From positions 1 through 5,759 of the forward strand of contig USQK01000075.1 in assembly GCA_900556785.1 (NCBI GenBank): DNA of 5,759 nucleotides, written 5' to 3'. The translations under genes and the position numbers were made by a program. The stretch is from an uncultured Veillonella sp. GTDB lineage: Bacteria > Bacillota > Negativicutes > Veillonellales > Veillonellaceae. Shown piece after piece: positions 1 through 5,713 of this stretch; position 1 is the stretch's first letter, and the number at the start of each line of letters is the position of its first letter. The notes beneath the pieces were generated by a model that worked only from the letters and a program-made list of their open reading frames with translations, did not search any database and was not told where the DNA came from.

Positions 1-34
1 GCAAGGTGATTTTTTTGTATAACTTTCGTTGCCG

Positions 35-92
35 CACCCGCATAGCGGGTGGTTTAATGATTCGCGACTACGTCGCGAACCAGTCTAAAGAC
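35..92. repeat. Cluster of three short perfect palindromes (REP/BIME-like)
   Basis: Three hairpin-forming dyads stand in a row. The first is CACCCGC/GCGGGTG (35-41 with 45-51, triloop ATA). The second is TTCGCGAC/GTCGCGAA (61-68 with 72-79, triloop TAC). The third is a weak GTCT/AGAC (83-86 with 89-92). The first two are GC-rich against an AT-rich spacer and have unusually tight three-base loops. No T-run follows either of them, so they do not look like terminators. The layout resembles an interspersed palindromic element of the REP/BIME kind, or structured RNA from the 3' end of an upstream transcript. That it is repeated elsewhere in the genome is an inference that cannot be tested from this window. 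Confidence 0.45.
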
Positions 93-99
93 AATAACG

Positions 100-133
100 A
101 AAAGGAGCTATCTCAACGGATAGCTCCTCTTTT
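100..133. terminator. Bidirectional rho-independent terminator
   Basis: A perfect 9-bp stem, GGAGCTATC (104-112) with GATAGCTCC (119-127), encloses the loop TCAACG. It is flanked by AAAA on the left (100-103) and TCTTTT on the right (128-133). Read on the plus strand it would end a transcript entering from the left edge. Read on the minus strand the stem is followed directly by TTTT, so it can also end the yedE-DUF3343 operon, whose stop codon lies about 65 bp away. Confidence 0.75.
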
Positions 134-191
134 ACATGACATAATAATTAGAGAATTGTTTACATTAACAGCTCTAAATAGGCTTTAGGCC

Positions 192-440
192 TTATTTATT
201 GGGACTTTCATATATAGTTGTATATCCGGCATCTATTACAGCTACGATTTGTTCAATTTCATCCGTAGGATCTTCTGTAAAAGTAAAGCTTTCACCCGCA
301 TCAAAGGATGCACTCGTTCCACAAGAGGAACTCAAATCGCGCGGCACCGGTCGGAGTTCTATATTAGTTACCCCTTCAGGAGCTTCACGCTTGAAGCGAA
401 TCGCTCCAAAGTGAGAGTAAAATGTTGCAATATACTTCAT
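192..440 (-). CDS. DUF3343 protein, putative Se/S carrier
   Basis: This is a small soluble protein of 82 residues, typical for DUF3343. The hallmark block is PVPRDLSSSCGT (residues 31-42) with a single cysteine, Cys40, and the N-terminus has the characteristic FYSHFGAIRF (7-16). Members of this family sit beside yedE, yedF, selD and the EF2568-type desulfurase in selenium-utilising bacteria. They are thought to carry a persulfide or perselenide on the conserved Cys, but no biochemical function follows from the sequence alone. I chose the ATG at 440. The open frame extends to a GTG at 446, and another ATG at 450 is in a different frame. The gene follows yedE by 17 bp, so it is probably cotranscribed and may be translated by ribosomes leaving yedE, since only a weak GAG precedes the start. 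Confidence 0.85.
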   Translation of the reverse strand: MKYIATFYSHFGAIRFKREAPEGVTNIELRPVPRDLSSSCGTSASFDAGESFTFTEDPTDEIEQIVAVIDAGYTTIYESPNK

Positions 441-457
441 AATCACTCATTTCTAAT

Positions 458-1519
458 CTACGCATTTACACGTTTTGTATTAAGGATAGCAATGATAAGA
501 GCCACTACAAAGCCAACACCTACAGCAATTTCACCATTTAGTGTAGGACCAGCACCAGTGGCAGCTAAACCAAAGTTATGAGCGAACGCCGCACCAGCTG
601 CAAGGCCAAGTACTGTAACCGCAGAATCAGAATTACCTTCACCAGTCATAATCAACTGACGCAATGGACAACCACCAAGCAATACGCTACAGAAACCTGC
701 AAGCGCCATACCTAGGAAGTTCCACAATCCATCTGTATGTGCAATCGGTTGGTTTTCAAAGCCTAGATGGAAGTTACCAAAGCTAATATTTACAACGAAT
801 ACACCAATGAGAACTGCTAAATAGCCAAAGATAAGAATAGATTTTTTAAACAAGAATAAATCTCTAAAGCCCCCAACCGTACAAAGTCGGCTAAATTGAG
901 ATAAGCCACCTACTACAAGGCCAGCCGCCAAAGAAATGAGCCATGGAGCATGCATAGCGCCAGGACCTTTTTGGCTAAAGAAGATAAATGCTGGTGCTGT
1001 TACAACAAGTACGAGCAAGCCTACTTGAATAGCAGGCATCATAGCAGATTCTAATTTGCTCAATGCATAAGTGCGTTGTAAAGAATAGCCTTTTTTCAAG
1101 AATATAGTACCAAATCCAATACCACCTGCAAAGCCGGCAATGCCGAACAAAGCATTTAAGTCACCACCGCCAAGTCGCAAAATCATACGAATTGGACAGC
1201 CAAGGAACATCAAAGCACCAATCATAACAAAGAAGCCAAGAATAAATCGAATAATTGGAGATGAACCACCTTTACTTTGGTGTTCGCCACGAATCATGGA
1301 CAATAGATAAGCCCCTAATATAAGACCGATAATTTCTGGGCGAATGTACTGTACAGGTGCGGCACGATGTAGACCTAGACCACCGACAGTATCGCGAACA
1401 AAGCACGCAATACAAAAGCCCATATTACCTGGATTTCCAGCTAATACGAGGAATCCTGCGATAGCACCAATAATAAGGCCTGCAATAATTAAATTCCGTT
1501 TTTCATGAGACCCACTCAT
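458..1519 (-). CDS. yedE: YedE/FdhT-type selenium (or sulfur) transporter
   Basis: This is a polytopic inner-membrane protein of 353 residues with about ten hydrophobic segments, the usual size for the selenium-linked YedE family in the YeeE/YedE superfamily. Related YeeE proteins take up thiosulfate through conserved membrane cysteines; the selenium-linked branch is proposed to import a selenium species. Visible motifs are GFCIACFVRD (Cys36, Cys39), LGCPIR (Cys108), LCTVGGFRD (Cys213) and GGCPLRQL (Cys284). The two halves repeat the same Cys motif pattern, which implies an internal duplication with pore-lining cysteines. AAAGGAG (1526-1532) lies 6 bp before the ATG at 1519, a strong ribosome site. 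It is the first gene of a minus-strand operon with the DUF3343 gene and is divergent from the cysteine desulfurase-like gene. The transported species (selenite, selenide, thiosulfate or other) cannot be decided from sequence. Confidence 0.9.
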   Translation of the reverse strand: MSGSHEKRNLIIAGLIIGAIAGFLVLAGNPGNMGFCIACFVRDTVGGLGLHRAAPVQYIRPEIIGLILGAYLLSMIRGEHQSKGGSSPIIRFILGFFVMIGALMFLGCPIRMILRLGGGDLNALFGIAGFAGGIGFGTIFLKKGYSLQRTYALSKLESAMMPAIQVGLLVLVVTAPAFIFFSQKGPGAMHAPWLISLAAGLVVGGLSQFSRLCTVGGFRDLFLFKKSILIFGYLAVLIGVFVVNISFGNFHLGFENQPIAHTDGLWNFLGMALAGFCSVLLGGCPLRQLIMTGEGNSDSAVTVLGLAAGAAFAHNFGLAATGAGPTLNGEIAVGVGFVVALIIAILNTKRVNA

Positions 1520-1555
1520 AGTAAACTCCTTTCAAACTACAAACACAAAAACTCT

Positions 1556-1594
1556 ATGAGTACATGCTCCGATTCTAAGTAGCATGCTACTCAT
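1556..1594. promoter_or_regulatory. Imperfect 13-bp inverted repeat in divergent promoter region
   Basis: ATGAGTACATGCT (1556-1568) pairs with AGCATGCTACTCAT (1581-1594) across a 12-base spacer, with one bulged C. It lies where the -35 and spacer of the plus-strand promoter would be, and within or next to the leader of yedE on the other strand. It could be an operator shared by both units or a hairpin in the yedE leader RNA. No T-run follows it in either direction, so it is not a standard terminator. Confidence 0.45.
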
Positions 1595-1602
1595 GATATA
1601 AT
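1594..1602 (+). promoter_or_regulatory. Extended -10 promoter for the desulfurase-like gene
   Basis: TGATATAAT contains a perfect TATAAT (1597-1602) preceded by TG-N, an extended -10 element. The best -35 candidate, TTCTAA at 1573-1578 with 18-bp spacing, is poor, which fits an extended -10 promoter or one that needs an activator. Transcription would start near 1609, about 30 bp before the ATG at 1640. Confidence 0.6.
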
Positions 1603-1604
1603 AG

Positions 1605-1630
1605 CCATAAATATACATTGTTATTTATGG
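1605..1630. promoter_or_regulatory. Perfect 9-bp inverted repeat over start site and Shine-Dalgarno
   Basis: CCATAAATA (1605-1613) and TATTTATGG (1622-1630) form a perfect dyad with an 8-base spacer. It begins just after the -10 box, covers the expected transcription start, and its right arm includes the first two bases of the GGAGA ribosome site (1629-1633). Because the likely start near 1609 cuts into the left arm, a DNA operator bound by a dimeric repressor is more likely than an RNA hairpin. If transcription starts earlier, the hairpin would mask part of the ribosome site. Confidence 0.5.
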
Positions 1631-1639
1631 AGATTATCT

Positions 1640-2797
1640 ATGGACTATATCTATTTAGACAATGCGAGCACTTCGTTTCCTAAAGCACCAACAGTCGCCA
1701 CCGCTATGTCCGATTATATAACGAACCGGGGTATCAATATCAACCGCGGCTCCTATGCTCTCGCCTATGATGTAGAGGACATTATCTATACAACAAGACA
1801 ACGACTAAACACCTTATTCAACGGTCATGATCCATCTCATGTCGTCTTTACACAGAATGTGACGATGAGCTTAAACATGGTCATCAAGGGCCTATTAAAA
1901 GCCGGTGATCATGTGCTCGTTAGCTCAATGGAGCACAACGCAGTTATGAGACCGCTCACACAACTACTAGATAAAGGCATTACCTTTGACATTATCCCTT
2001 GTGACAAGACCGGTTCCATTCAACTTGAAAGCATGGATAGTCTCATTCGTCCAAATACAGTGGCTATGATTATCAATCACGCTTCCAATGTATGTGGGAC
2101 CATTCAACCGCTCGAATCAATTGGCCCGATCTGCAAGGCTCATAGTCTACAATTTATTGTAGACGCAGCCCAAACGGCAGGTGTTATTCCTATTGATGTG
2201 AAAGCATGTCATATTGATGCACTTTGCTTTACAGGTCATAAAGGATTATTGGGACCTCAAGGTATTGGTGGCATTATATTGACCAAAGAAATGGCTCAGA
2301 CCTTGACCCCTCTTATTGCTGGTGGTACAGGCAGCTTCTCACATTTAGAAACGATGCCTACCCATATGCCCGACGCCTTTGAAGCAGGTACGTTGAATCT
2401 ACCTGGCATCATTGGACTCAATGAAGGCCTCGCCTATATTGAGTCACAAGGAATGGAAAATATTCATAACCATGAGCTAGCGTTAACACAATCCTTCCTC
2501 GAAGGATTGCAATCAATAGATGGTATTAACATCGTTGGTAAGCAGAATATCCAAGATAGAACTGCCGTCGTATCCATCACAATTGATGGTATGGACCCGG
2601 CGAGTATTGCTTATGAACTAGAATCCACCTATCACATCATGACGCGTGTTGGTCTCCACTGTGCCCCACGAGCACACCAAACACTAGGAACCTATCCAGA
2701 AGGAACTGTGCGATTCTCCTTTGGCTATGCTAACACACATGAAGATGTGGTATCCGCATTATCTGCGCTACATAGAATCCTTAAAAATACTAAATAA
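1640..2797 (+). CDS. Cysteine desulfurase family protein (selenocysteine lyase-like, EF2568 type)
   Basis: This is a cytosolic, PLP-dependent aminotransferase class V enzyme of 385 residues, normal length for the family. It would release sulfur from cysteine, or selenium from selenocysteine, as an enzyme-bound persulfide or perselenide plus alanine. The N-terminal YLDNASTS (5-12) is typical. His99 in MEHN, Asp175 in VDAAQ and the Schiff-base Lys201 in TGHKG are the cofactor residues. Cys341 in GLHCAPRAH is the active-site Cys, and Arg358 lies in the substrate-carboxylate region. The GLHCAP(x)AH form is characteristic of the subgroup named after Enterococcus EF2568, which occurs in selenium loci with yedE, DUF3343 and selD; it is not the housekeeping IscS/NifS form. 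GGAGA (1629-1633) lies 6 bp before the ATG. The gene is monocistronic, divergent from yedE, and closed by a terminator. Whether Cys or Sec is the true substrate is not decided by the sequence. Confidence 0.88.
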   Translation: MDYIYLDNASTSFPKAPTVATAMSDYITNRGININRGSYALAYDVEDIIYTTRQRLNTLFNGHDPSHVVFTQNVTMSLNMVIKGLLKAGDHVLVSSMEHNAVMRPLTQLLDKGITFDIIPCDKTGSIQLESMDSLIRPNTVAMIINHASNVCGTIQPLESIGPICKAHSLQFIVDAAQTAGVIPIDVKACHIDALCFTGHKGLLGPQGIGGIILTKEMAQTLTPLIAGGTGSFSHLETMPTHMPDAFEAGTLNLPGIIGLNEGLAYIESQGMENIHNHELALTQSFLEGLQSIDGINIVGKQNIQDRTAVVSITIDGMDPASIAYELESTYHIMTRVGLHCAPRAHQTLGTYPEGTVRFSFGYANTHEDVVSALSALHRILKNTK

Positions 2798-2809
2798 TAC
2801 TTAACCATT

Positions 2810-2839
2810 AAGGCTATATACTTCGGTATATAGCCTTTT
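2810..2839 (+). terminator. Rho-independent terminator with TTCG tetraloop
   Basis: AAGGCTATATAC (2810-2821) pairs perfectly with GTATATAGCCTT (2826-2837) around the very stable UUCG loop, and a short T-run ends at 2839. It closes the desulfurase-like gene 13 bp after its stop. The convergent nifB-like gene stops 7 bp beyond the stem. Read on the minus strand the stem is followed by TTAATGG rather than a T-run, so it would be a weak terminator for that operon. Confidence 0.85.
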
Positions 2840-2845
2840 ATACTT

Positions 2846-3676
2846 CTACGCTTCACACAAACGACCGATAGCATCAGCTCTGCAGCGTTTGCAGTGTGTC
2901 ATTTGCGGCACATAGTGACCAATAAATTGACGCATGTTATCGATTTCTTCTGAAGTCGGGCCCCTATGATTTTCAAAGGCCGTATCATGAACCGGAATCA
3001 TAGCAATACAGTTCATCAAATCGACACCCCATGATTCCGCTTGTTTAGCGATAGCTGGTACATGGTCCATATTTACATCAGGCACTACTACGGTGTTAAT
3101 CTTAACAATGATGTTCTTTTCCTTTAACTTCCGGATACTTTCAGCCTGACGTTCTAATAAAATACGGGCCCCATCGATTCCCTTGTAGATATTACCCTCA
3201 TAGCGAACCATGGAATATACATGTTTTGCAATCTCAGGATCAATAGCATTAACCGTAATCGTTACATGCGTAATTCCTAAGTCAGCAATGTCATTAACAT
3301 AATCAGGCACTGCCAAACCATTACTAGATAAACAAAGCATGACATGAGGAAAATCCTTTTTCACGAGGCGGAAGGTTTCAAGTGTCTTGTCTGCATCACA
3401 CATAGGATCCCCAGGACCTGCAATACCTACTACAGAGATATCCTGACGAGCATCAAACACCTTGCGCACAAAGGCAGCTGCCTCTTGTGGCGTATAGACA
3501 TGCTGCGTCACGCCTGGTCTATTTTCATTCGCACAGTCGTACTTACGATTACAATAATTACATTGAATATTACAATTCGGCGCTACTGGTAAATGTAAAC
3601 GACCCCAATTAGCAGAAGCGGCCTTGTTGTAACAAGGATGATTTTGTAGGAAACTTTGTCCTTGAATTTCTTTCAT
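2846..3676 (-). CDS. NifB-type radical SAM protein, stand-alone
   Basis: This 276-residue protein matches the SAM domain of nitrogenase cofactor protein NifB and lacks the C-terminal NafY/NifX-like domain of longer forms. Visible motifs are HPCY (13-16), the radical SAM triad CNIQCNYC (Cys35, Cys39, Cys42), CANENRPGV (Cys48 and the ExRP motif), AGPGDP (86-91, SAM binding), LCLSSNGL (Cys115) and CKRCRADAIGRLCE (Cys262, Cys265, Cys274). In NifB, the extra His and Cys positions outside the triad hold two [4Fe-4S] clusters that are fused with a SAM-derived carbide into the 8Fe precursor. All of them appear kept here, so NifB-like chemistry is plausible rather than just a related fold. AAAGG (3683-3687) lies 6 bp before the ATG. 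It is the last gene of a minus-strand operon, 2 bp after the polyferredoxin gene. No nitrogenase gene is in the window, so the symbol nifB is withheld; the end product is unknown. Confidence 0.88.
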   Translation of the reverse strand: MKEIQGQSFLQNHPCYNKAASANWGRLHLPVAPNCNIQCNYCNRKYDCANENRPGVTQHVYTPQEAAAFVRKVFDARQDISVVGIAGPGDPMCDADKTLETFRLVKKDFPHVMLCLSSNGLAVPDYVNDIADLGITHVTITVNAIDPEIAKHVYSMVRYEGNIYKGIDGARILLERQAESIRKLKEKNIIVKINTVVVPDVNMDHVPAIAKQAESWGVDLMNCIAMIPVHDTAFENHRGPTSEEIDNMRQFIGHYVPQMTHCKRCRADAIGRLCEA

Positions 3677-3678
3677 AA

Positions 3679-4485
3679 TTAACCTTTCCGACCAAATCTA
3701 ATAGCATCTTTATGGCAAACATGTAAGCAATCACCACAGTTGGTGCAATTCATTTCATTTGGTCGTGTTCCCATTTCACATACGCGCAAGCACGCATCAC
3801 AGTTATCGCAATCATTTGTTTTAAAAATTCTAAAAATAGAAATTTTGCGAAGCAACTCCATTACGCCCCCAAAAGGACATACAAAGCGGCACCAAGCATT
3901 GGCGATAATAAGGGAACCAGCAATAATAGATACGACCGTTATAGTACGAGCCGCCCAATACCATTCGGAGAACTGCATAGATAAAATAACAGCATTAAAA
4001 TATTCATCGCTCGTCCGAATTGGGATCATAATGCGAGGATTACCAAATTTAAAATATACTACAAGCCCTAAAATTATAGTTGCTACCATGCCGAGTTGAA
4101 GGAAACGCATATAGTTTTTACGATTTCTTAGTGGTCCCATAGATATTTTTCCCAGCATTTGGTTAACCCATCCACTTGGACAGAACCAGCTACAGAAAGC
4201 ACGTCCAAAGAAGACGACCATAATCGGCAAGATAATCCACCACGCATAAAAGTACGTCGTGATGCGGCCCCAGCAGGTAATTATGGAACAGCTTTCACAG
4301 TTTACGAATGGAACAATATAAGGGCATCGGAATATGCCATAGTACACCCATTTTCCCATAATGAAGAGGAAGATAAACTGTACAATACGACGCCAAAGGG
4401 TTAAATTTTTAGGCGCTTGCTTTCCGGATACACCAGAATTACCTTGAGTTCCACAGATTGCAGATGACGGACAATGATTACACAT
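3679..4485 (-). CDS. NapH-type membrane polyferredoxin (4Fe-4S)
   Basis: This is an integral membrane iron-sulfur protein of 268 residues with about four helices (roughly 32-50, 78-96, 127-147, 178-197). Two CX3CP motifs, CSWFCP (Cys98, Cys102) and CRFVCP (Cys199, Cys203), mark the NapH/NosR/CcoG-like family. A C-terminal ferredoxin domain carries two complete CX2CX2CX3C sets (Cys226-236 and Cys247-257), enough for two [4Fe-4S] clusters, probably cytoplasmic. Two further sets are notable: Cys2, Cys5 and Cys11 at the N-terminus, and Cys54, Cys63, Cys66 and Cys71 in the loop after helix 1. Relatives move electrons between the quinone pool or cytoplasmic donors and redox partners. The start overlaps the end of the upstream binding-protein gene by 8 bp and the stop is 2 bp before the nifB-like ATG, so it is translationally coupled to both. 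A role as electron donor to either neighbour is inference; the product is not NapH itself, since no nap genes are present. Confidence 0.85.
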   Translation of the reverse strand: MCNHCPSSAICGTQGNSGVSGKQAPKNLTLWRRIVQFIFLFIMGKWVYYGIFRCPYIVPFVNCESCSIITCWGRITTYFYAWWIILPIMVVFFGRAFCSWFCPSGWVNQMLGKISMGPLRNRKNYMRFLQLGMVATIILGLVVYFKFGNPRIMIPIRTSDEYFNAVILSMQFSEWYWAARTITVVSIIAGSLIIANAWCRFVCPFGGVMELLRKISIFRIFKTNDCDNCDACLRVCEMGTRPNEMNCTNCGDCLHVCHKDAIRFGRKG

Positions 4486-5341
4486 CTTTTACACCAAACC
4501 TTTCTATCAAATCGAGACCTCTCGCACTATGAACGGATGTGAACCCGTGATTTTCTAAGATTTGTTGTCCTTCCTGGGACCGTGTAAATTCAATATAATC
4601 GGCAGCCAACGCACGATCTTGTACATATTTCATTGTATTAATAGTGAAAGTAAGCGGTGCAGGTGGCACAAATTGTGCAGGTATGGAGAAATACTCTATA
4701 CGATCCTTGAACCGATCATGTGTGGTAAGGCGTTTTTCAATGATGGATACATCGGCTTTACCTTCTACGAGGTCACACATCATGGAAATTACACAAGCAT
4801 TTTCAGCCATTAAGTTTTTCATGATACCATCGGTCAAACCAGATAATTTCATGATTCCTTTTACAGACGCACTACCTGGTGGAGATGCGCCTAGGGGCAA
4901 CATAACGCGTACACCAGGCTCGGCCATATCCTTCAATTCTCGAATCCCTGCGGGATTTCCCTTAGGTGTAACGATAACGTAATCCGTAAAACATAATGGT
5001 TCAAAAGCAATACTTACGCCTTTTTTACGCATATTTTTCGCTAGATCTAAACCGCGAGCCCCAAAGACTTCTGTGCGACTCTTCTCAGCCAACAAGGATT
5101 TACCAATAGCCCCTGCAAAGGCACCAGTATACTGAATATTGTGCCCCGTGTGCATCGTATAAACTTGGTTTAAATCAAGGAACGCTTCCGACAAACCACC
5201 ACAAGTCCACACTTGTAATGAGTCAGACTGTGTTGGCTTGTAAGCTCCTCGTATAAACGACGGCACCGCTGATGCGGCTGCTAAAGCTAAAGCACCACCA
5301 ATAAACTGGCGACGGGATATATCCTTTTTCAAAAATCCCAT
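4478..5341 (-). CDS. Tat-exported ModA-like solute-binding protein
   Basis: This is a periplasmic substrate-binding protein of the type 2 fold, closest by eye to ModA/WtpA-like oxyanion binders: LQVWTCGGLSEAF after the signal, FGARGLDLAKNM (about 93-104), VIVTPKGNP (about 122-130), and the family's closing pattern SQEGQQILENHGF (about 255-267). The start is the ATG at 5341, giving 287 residues: AAAGGTGG (5349-5356) sits 7 bp before it, while the longer frame from a GTG at 5359 would swallow this ribosome site. The N-terminus is a Tat signal, SRRQFIG (9-15) and then a mild hydrophobic stretch ending near ASA, with no lipobox Cys. Oddities are four cysteines (47, 117, 183, 189), one of them in the first ligand-loop position where ModA proteins usually have a Gly/Ser-rich stretch. 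No permease or ATPase gene is adjacent. It heads the operon with the polyferredoxin and NifB-like genes. The ligand is unknown; molybdate/tungstate or another metal species is a guess. Confidence 0.8.
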   Translation of the reverse strand: MGFLKKDISRRQFIGGALALAAASAVPSFIRGAYKPTQSDSLQVWTCGGLSEAFLDLNQVYTMHTGHNIQYTGAFAGAIGKSLLAEKSRTEVFGARGLDLAKNMRKKGVSIAFEPLCFTDYVIVTPKGNPAGIRELKDMAEPGVRVMLPLGASPPGSASVKGIMKLSGLTDGIMKNLMAENACVISMMCDLVEGKADVSIIEKRLTTHDRFKDRIEYFSIPAQFVPPAPLTFTINTMKYVQDRALAADYIEFTRSQEGQQILENHGFTSVHSARGLDLIERFGVKDV

Positions 5342-5348
5342 GTACTTA

Positions 5349-5356
5349 CCACCTTT
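5349..5356 (-). promoter_or_regulatory. Ribosome binding site that fixes the binding-protein start
   Basis: On the minus strand this reads AAAGGTGG, 7 bp before the ATG at 5341. It lies inside the longer GTG-initiated frame that begins at 5359, so it argues for the shorter protein with a compact Tat signal. Confidence 0.7.
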
Positions 5357-5380
5357 CACTGAACTTTACAGTACTAAGCA

Positions 5381-5418
5381 TATACTCATATTATAGTATA
5401 AAAATCATAAGTTTTAAC
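5381..5418 (-). promoter_or_regulatory. Operon promoter with a dyad around its -10 box
   Basis: On the minus strand a perfect TATAAT (5395-5390) lies about 48 bp upstream of the binding-protein ATG. A TTAAAA-like -35 (four of six consensus bases) lies about 16 bp further up. The -10 box sits inside the dyad TATACT-N8-AGTATA (5381-5386 with 5395-5400), a possible repressor site. This is the only clear promoter for the three-gene operon. Confidence 0.5.
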
Positions 5419-5713
5419 GATAATATGCATAGCTTTGATTAATCTATTTATACAGATTAGTCATGTAAATACTGTTTTTAAAGGTAATATTATAAAATTT
5501 TAAGATATTCTCTCCATATCTATTTTATTGAATATTTATTGCATATGATGAATATGCTATTTTTTTAGATTTAATGAAGCTAAAATCCCACTATACGTTT
5601 AGTGCATAGCCAGCAAGAACAATCAGCTCTATAGACTATATTTAGACTCTTTACAGAACTTATTGCTCTTTAAGATTTAACTGCACTATAAGGCAATATT
5701 GCCAAAAGAACGC
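5419..5713. other. AT-rich intergenic region, no gene seen
   Basis: No open frame with a ribosome site or a recognisable product lies between the operon promoter and the right-edge terminator. Small dyads are present. TGATTAATCT with AGATTAGTCA (5436-5445 with 5454-5463) has one wobble. GCATAT with ATATGC (5541-5546 with 5552-5557) is followed by TA and a run of seven T. CACTA with TAGTG (5589-5593 with 5600-5604) is short. GGCAATATTGCC (5692-5703) is a perfect 12-bp palindrome. The second could be a weak plus-strand terminator, for example of a small RNA, but nothing else supports an RNA gene. Confidence 0.4.

Noticed and set aside
6..188. 60-residue plus-strand open frame at the left edge
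   Set aside because: It runs through the palindrome cluster and the bidirectional terminator, has no ribosome site before its ATG, and its product resembles no family I know.
162..200. Possible terminator overlapping the DUF3343 stop
   Set aside because: An AAATA/GGC stem with a bulge can be drawn at about 174-198 on the minus strand, but no T-run follows. The hairpin at 104-127 is much better.
199..581. Plus-strand open frames opposite DUF3343 and the end of yedE
   Set aside because: They are antisense shadows of two well-recognised minus-strand proteins and show no domain or ribosome site.
1572..1577. Minus-strand TAGAAT as -10 box for yedE
   Set aside because: It matches five of six consensus bases, but no acceptable -35 or extended -10 accompanies it, so the yedE start site is left unassigned.
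2846..3676. MoaA or a generic radical SAM activase instead of a NifB-like enzyme
   Set aside because: The combination of HPCY, CNIQCNYCNRKYDCANE, the ExRP motif and the C-terminal CxxCRADA motif is specific to the NifB SAM domain. MoaA lacks these and has a different C-terminal cluster motif.
3344..4982. Several plus-strand open frames of about 80-120 residues opposite the three-gene operon
   Set aside because: They mirror strongly coding minus-strand genes with clear family motifs, and their translations are low-complexity or motif-free.
5339..5359. GTG start at 5359 for the binding protein
   Set aside because: The stretch it adds contains the ribosome site AAAGGTGG, correctly spaced for the ATG at 5341, and the shorter protein has a standard Tat signal.
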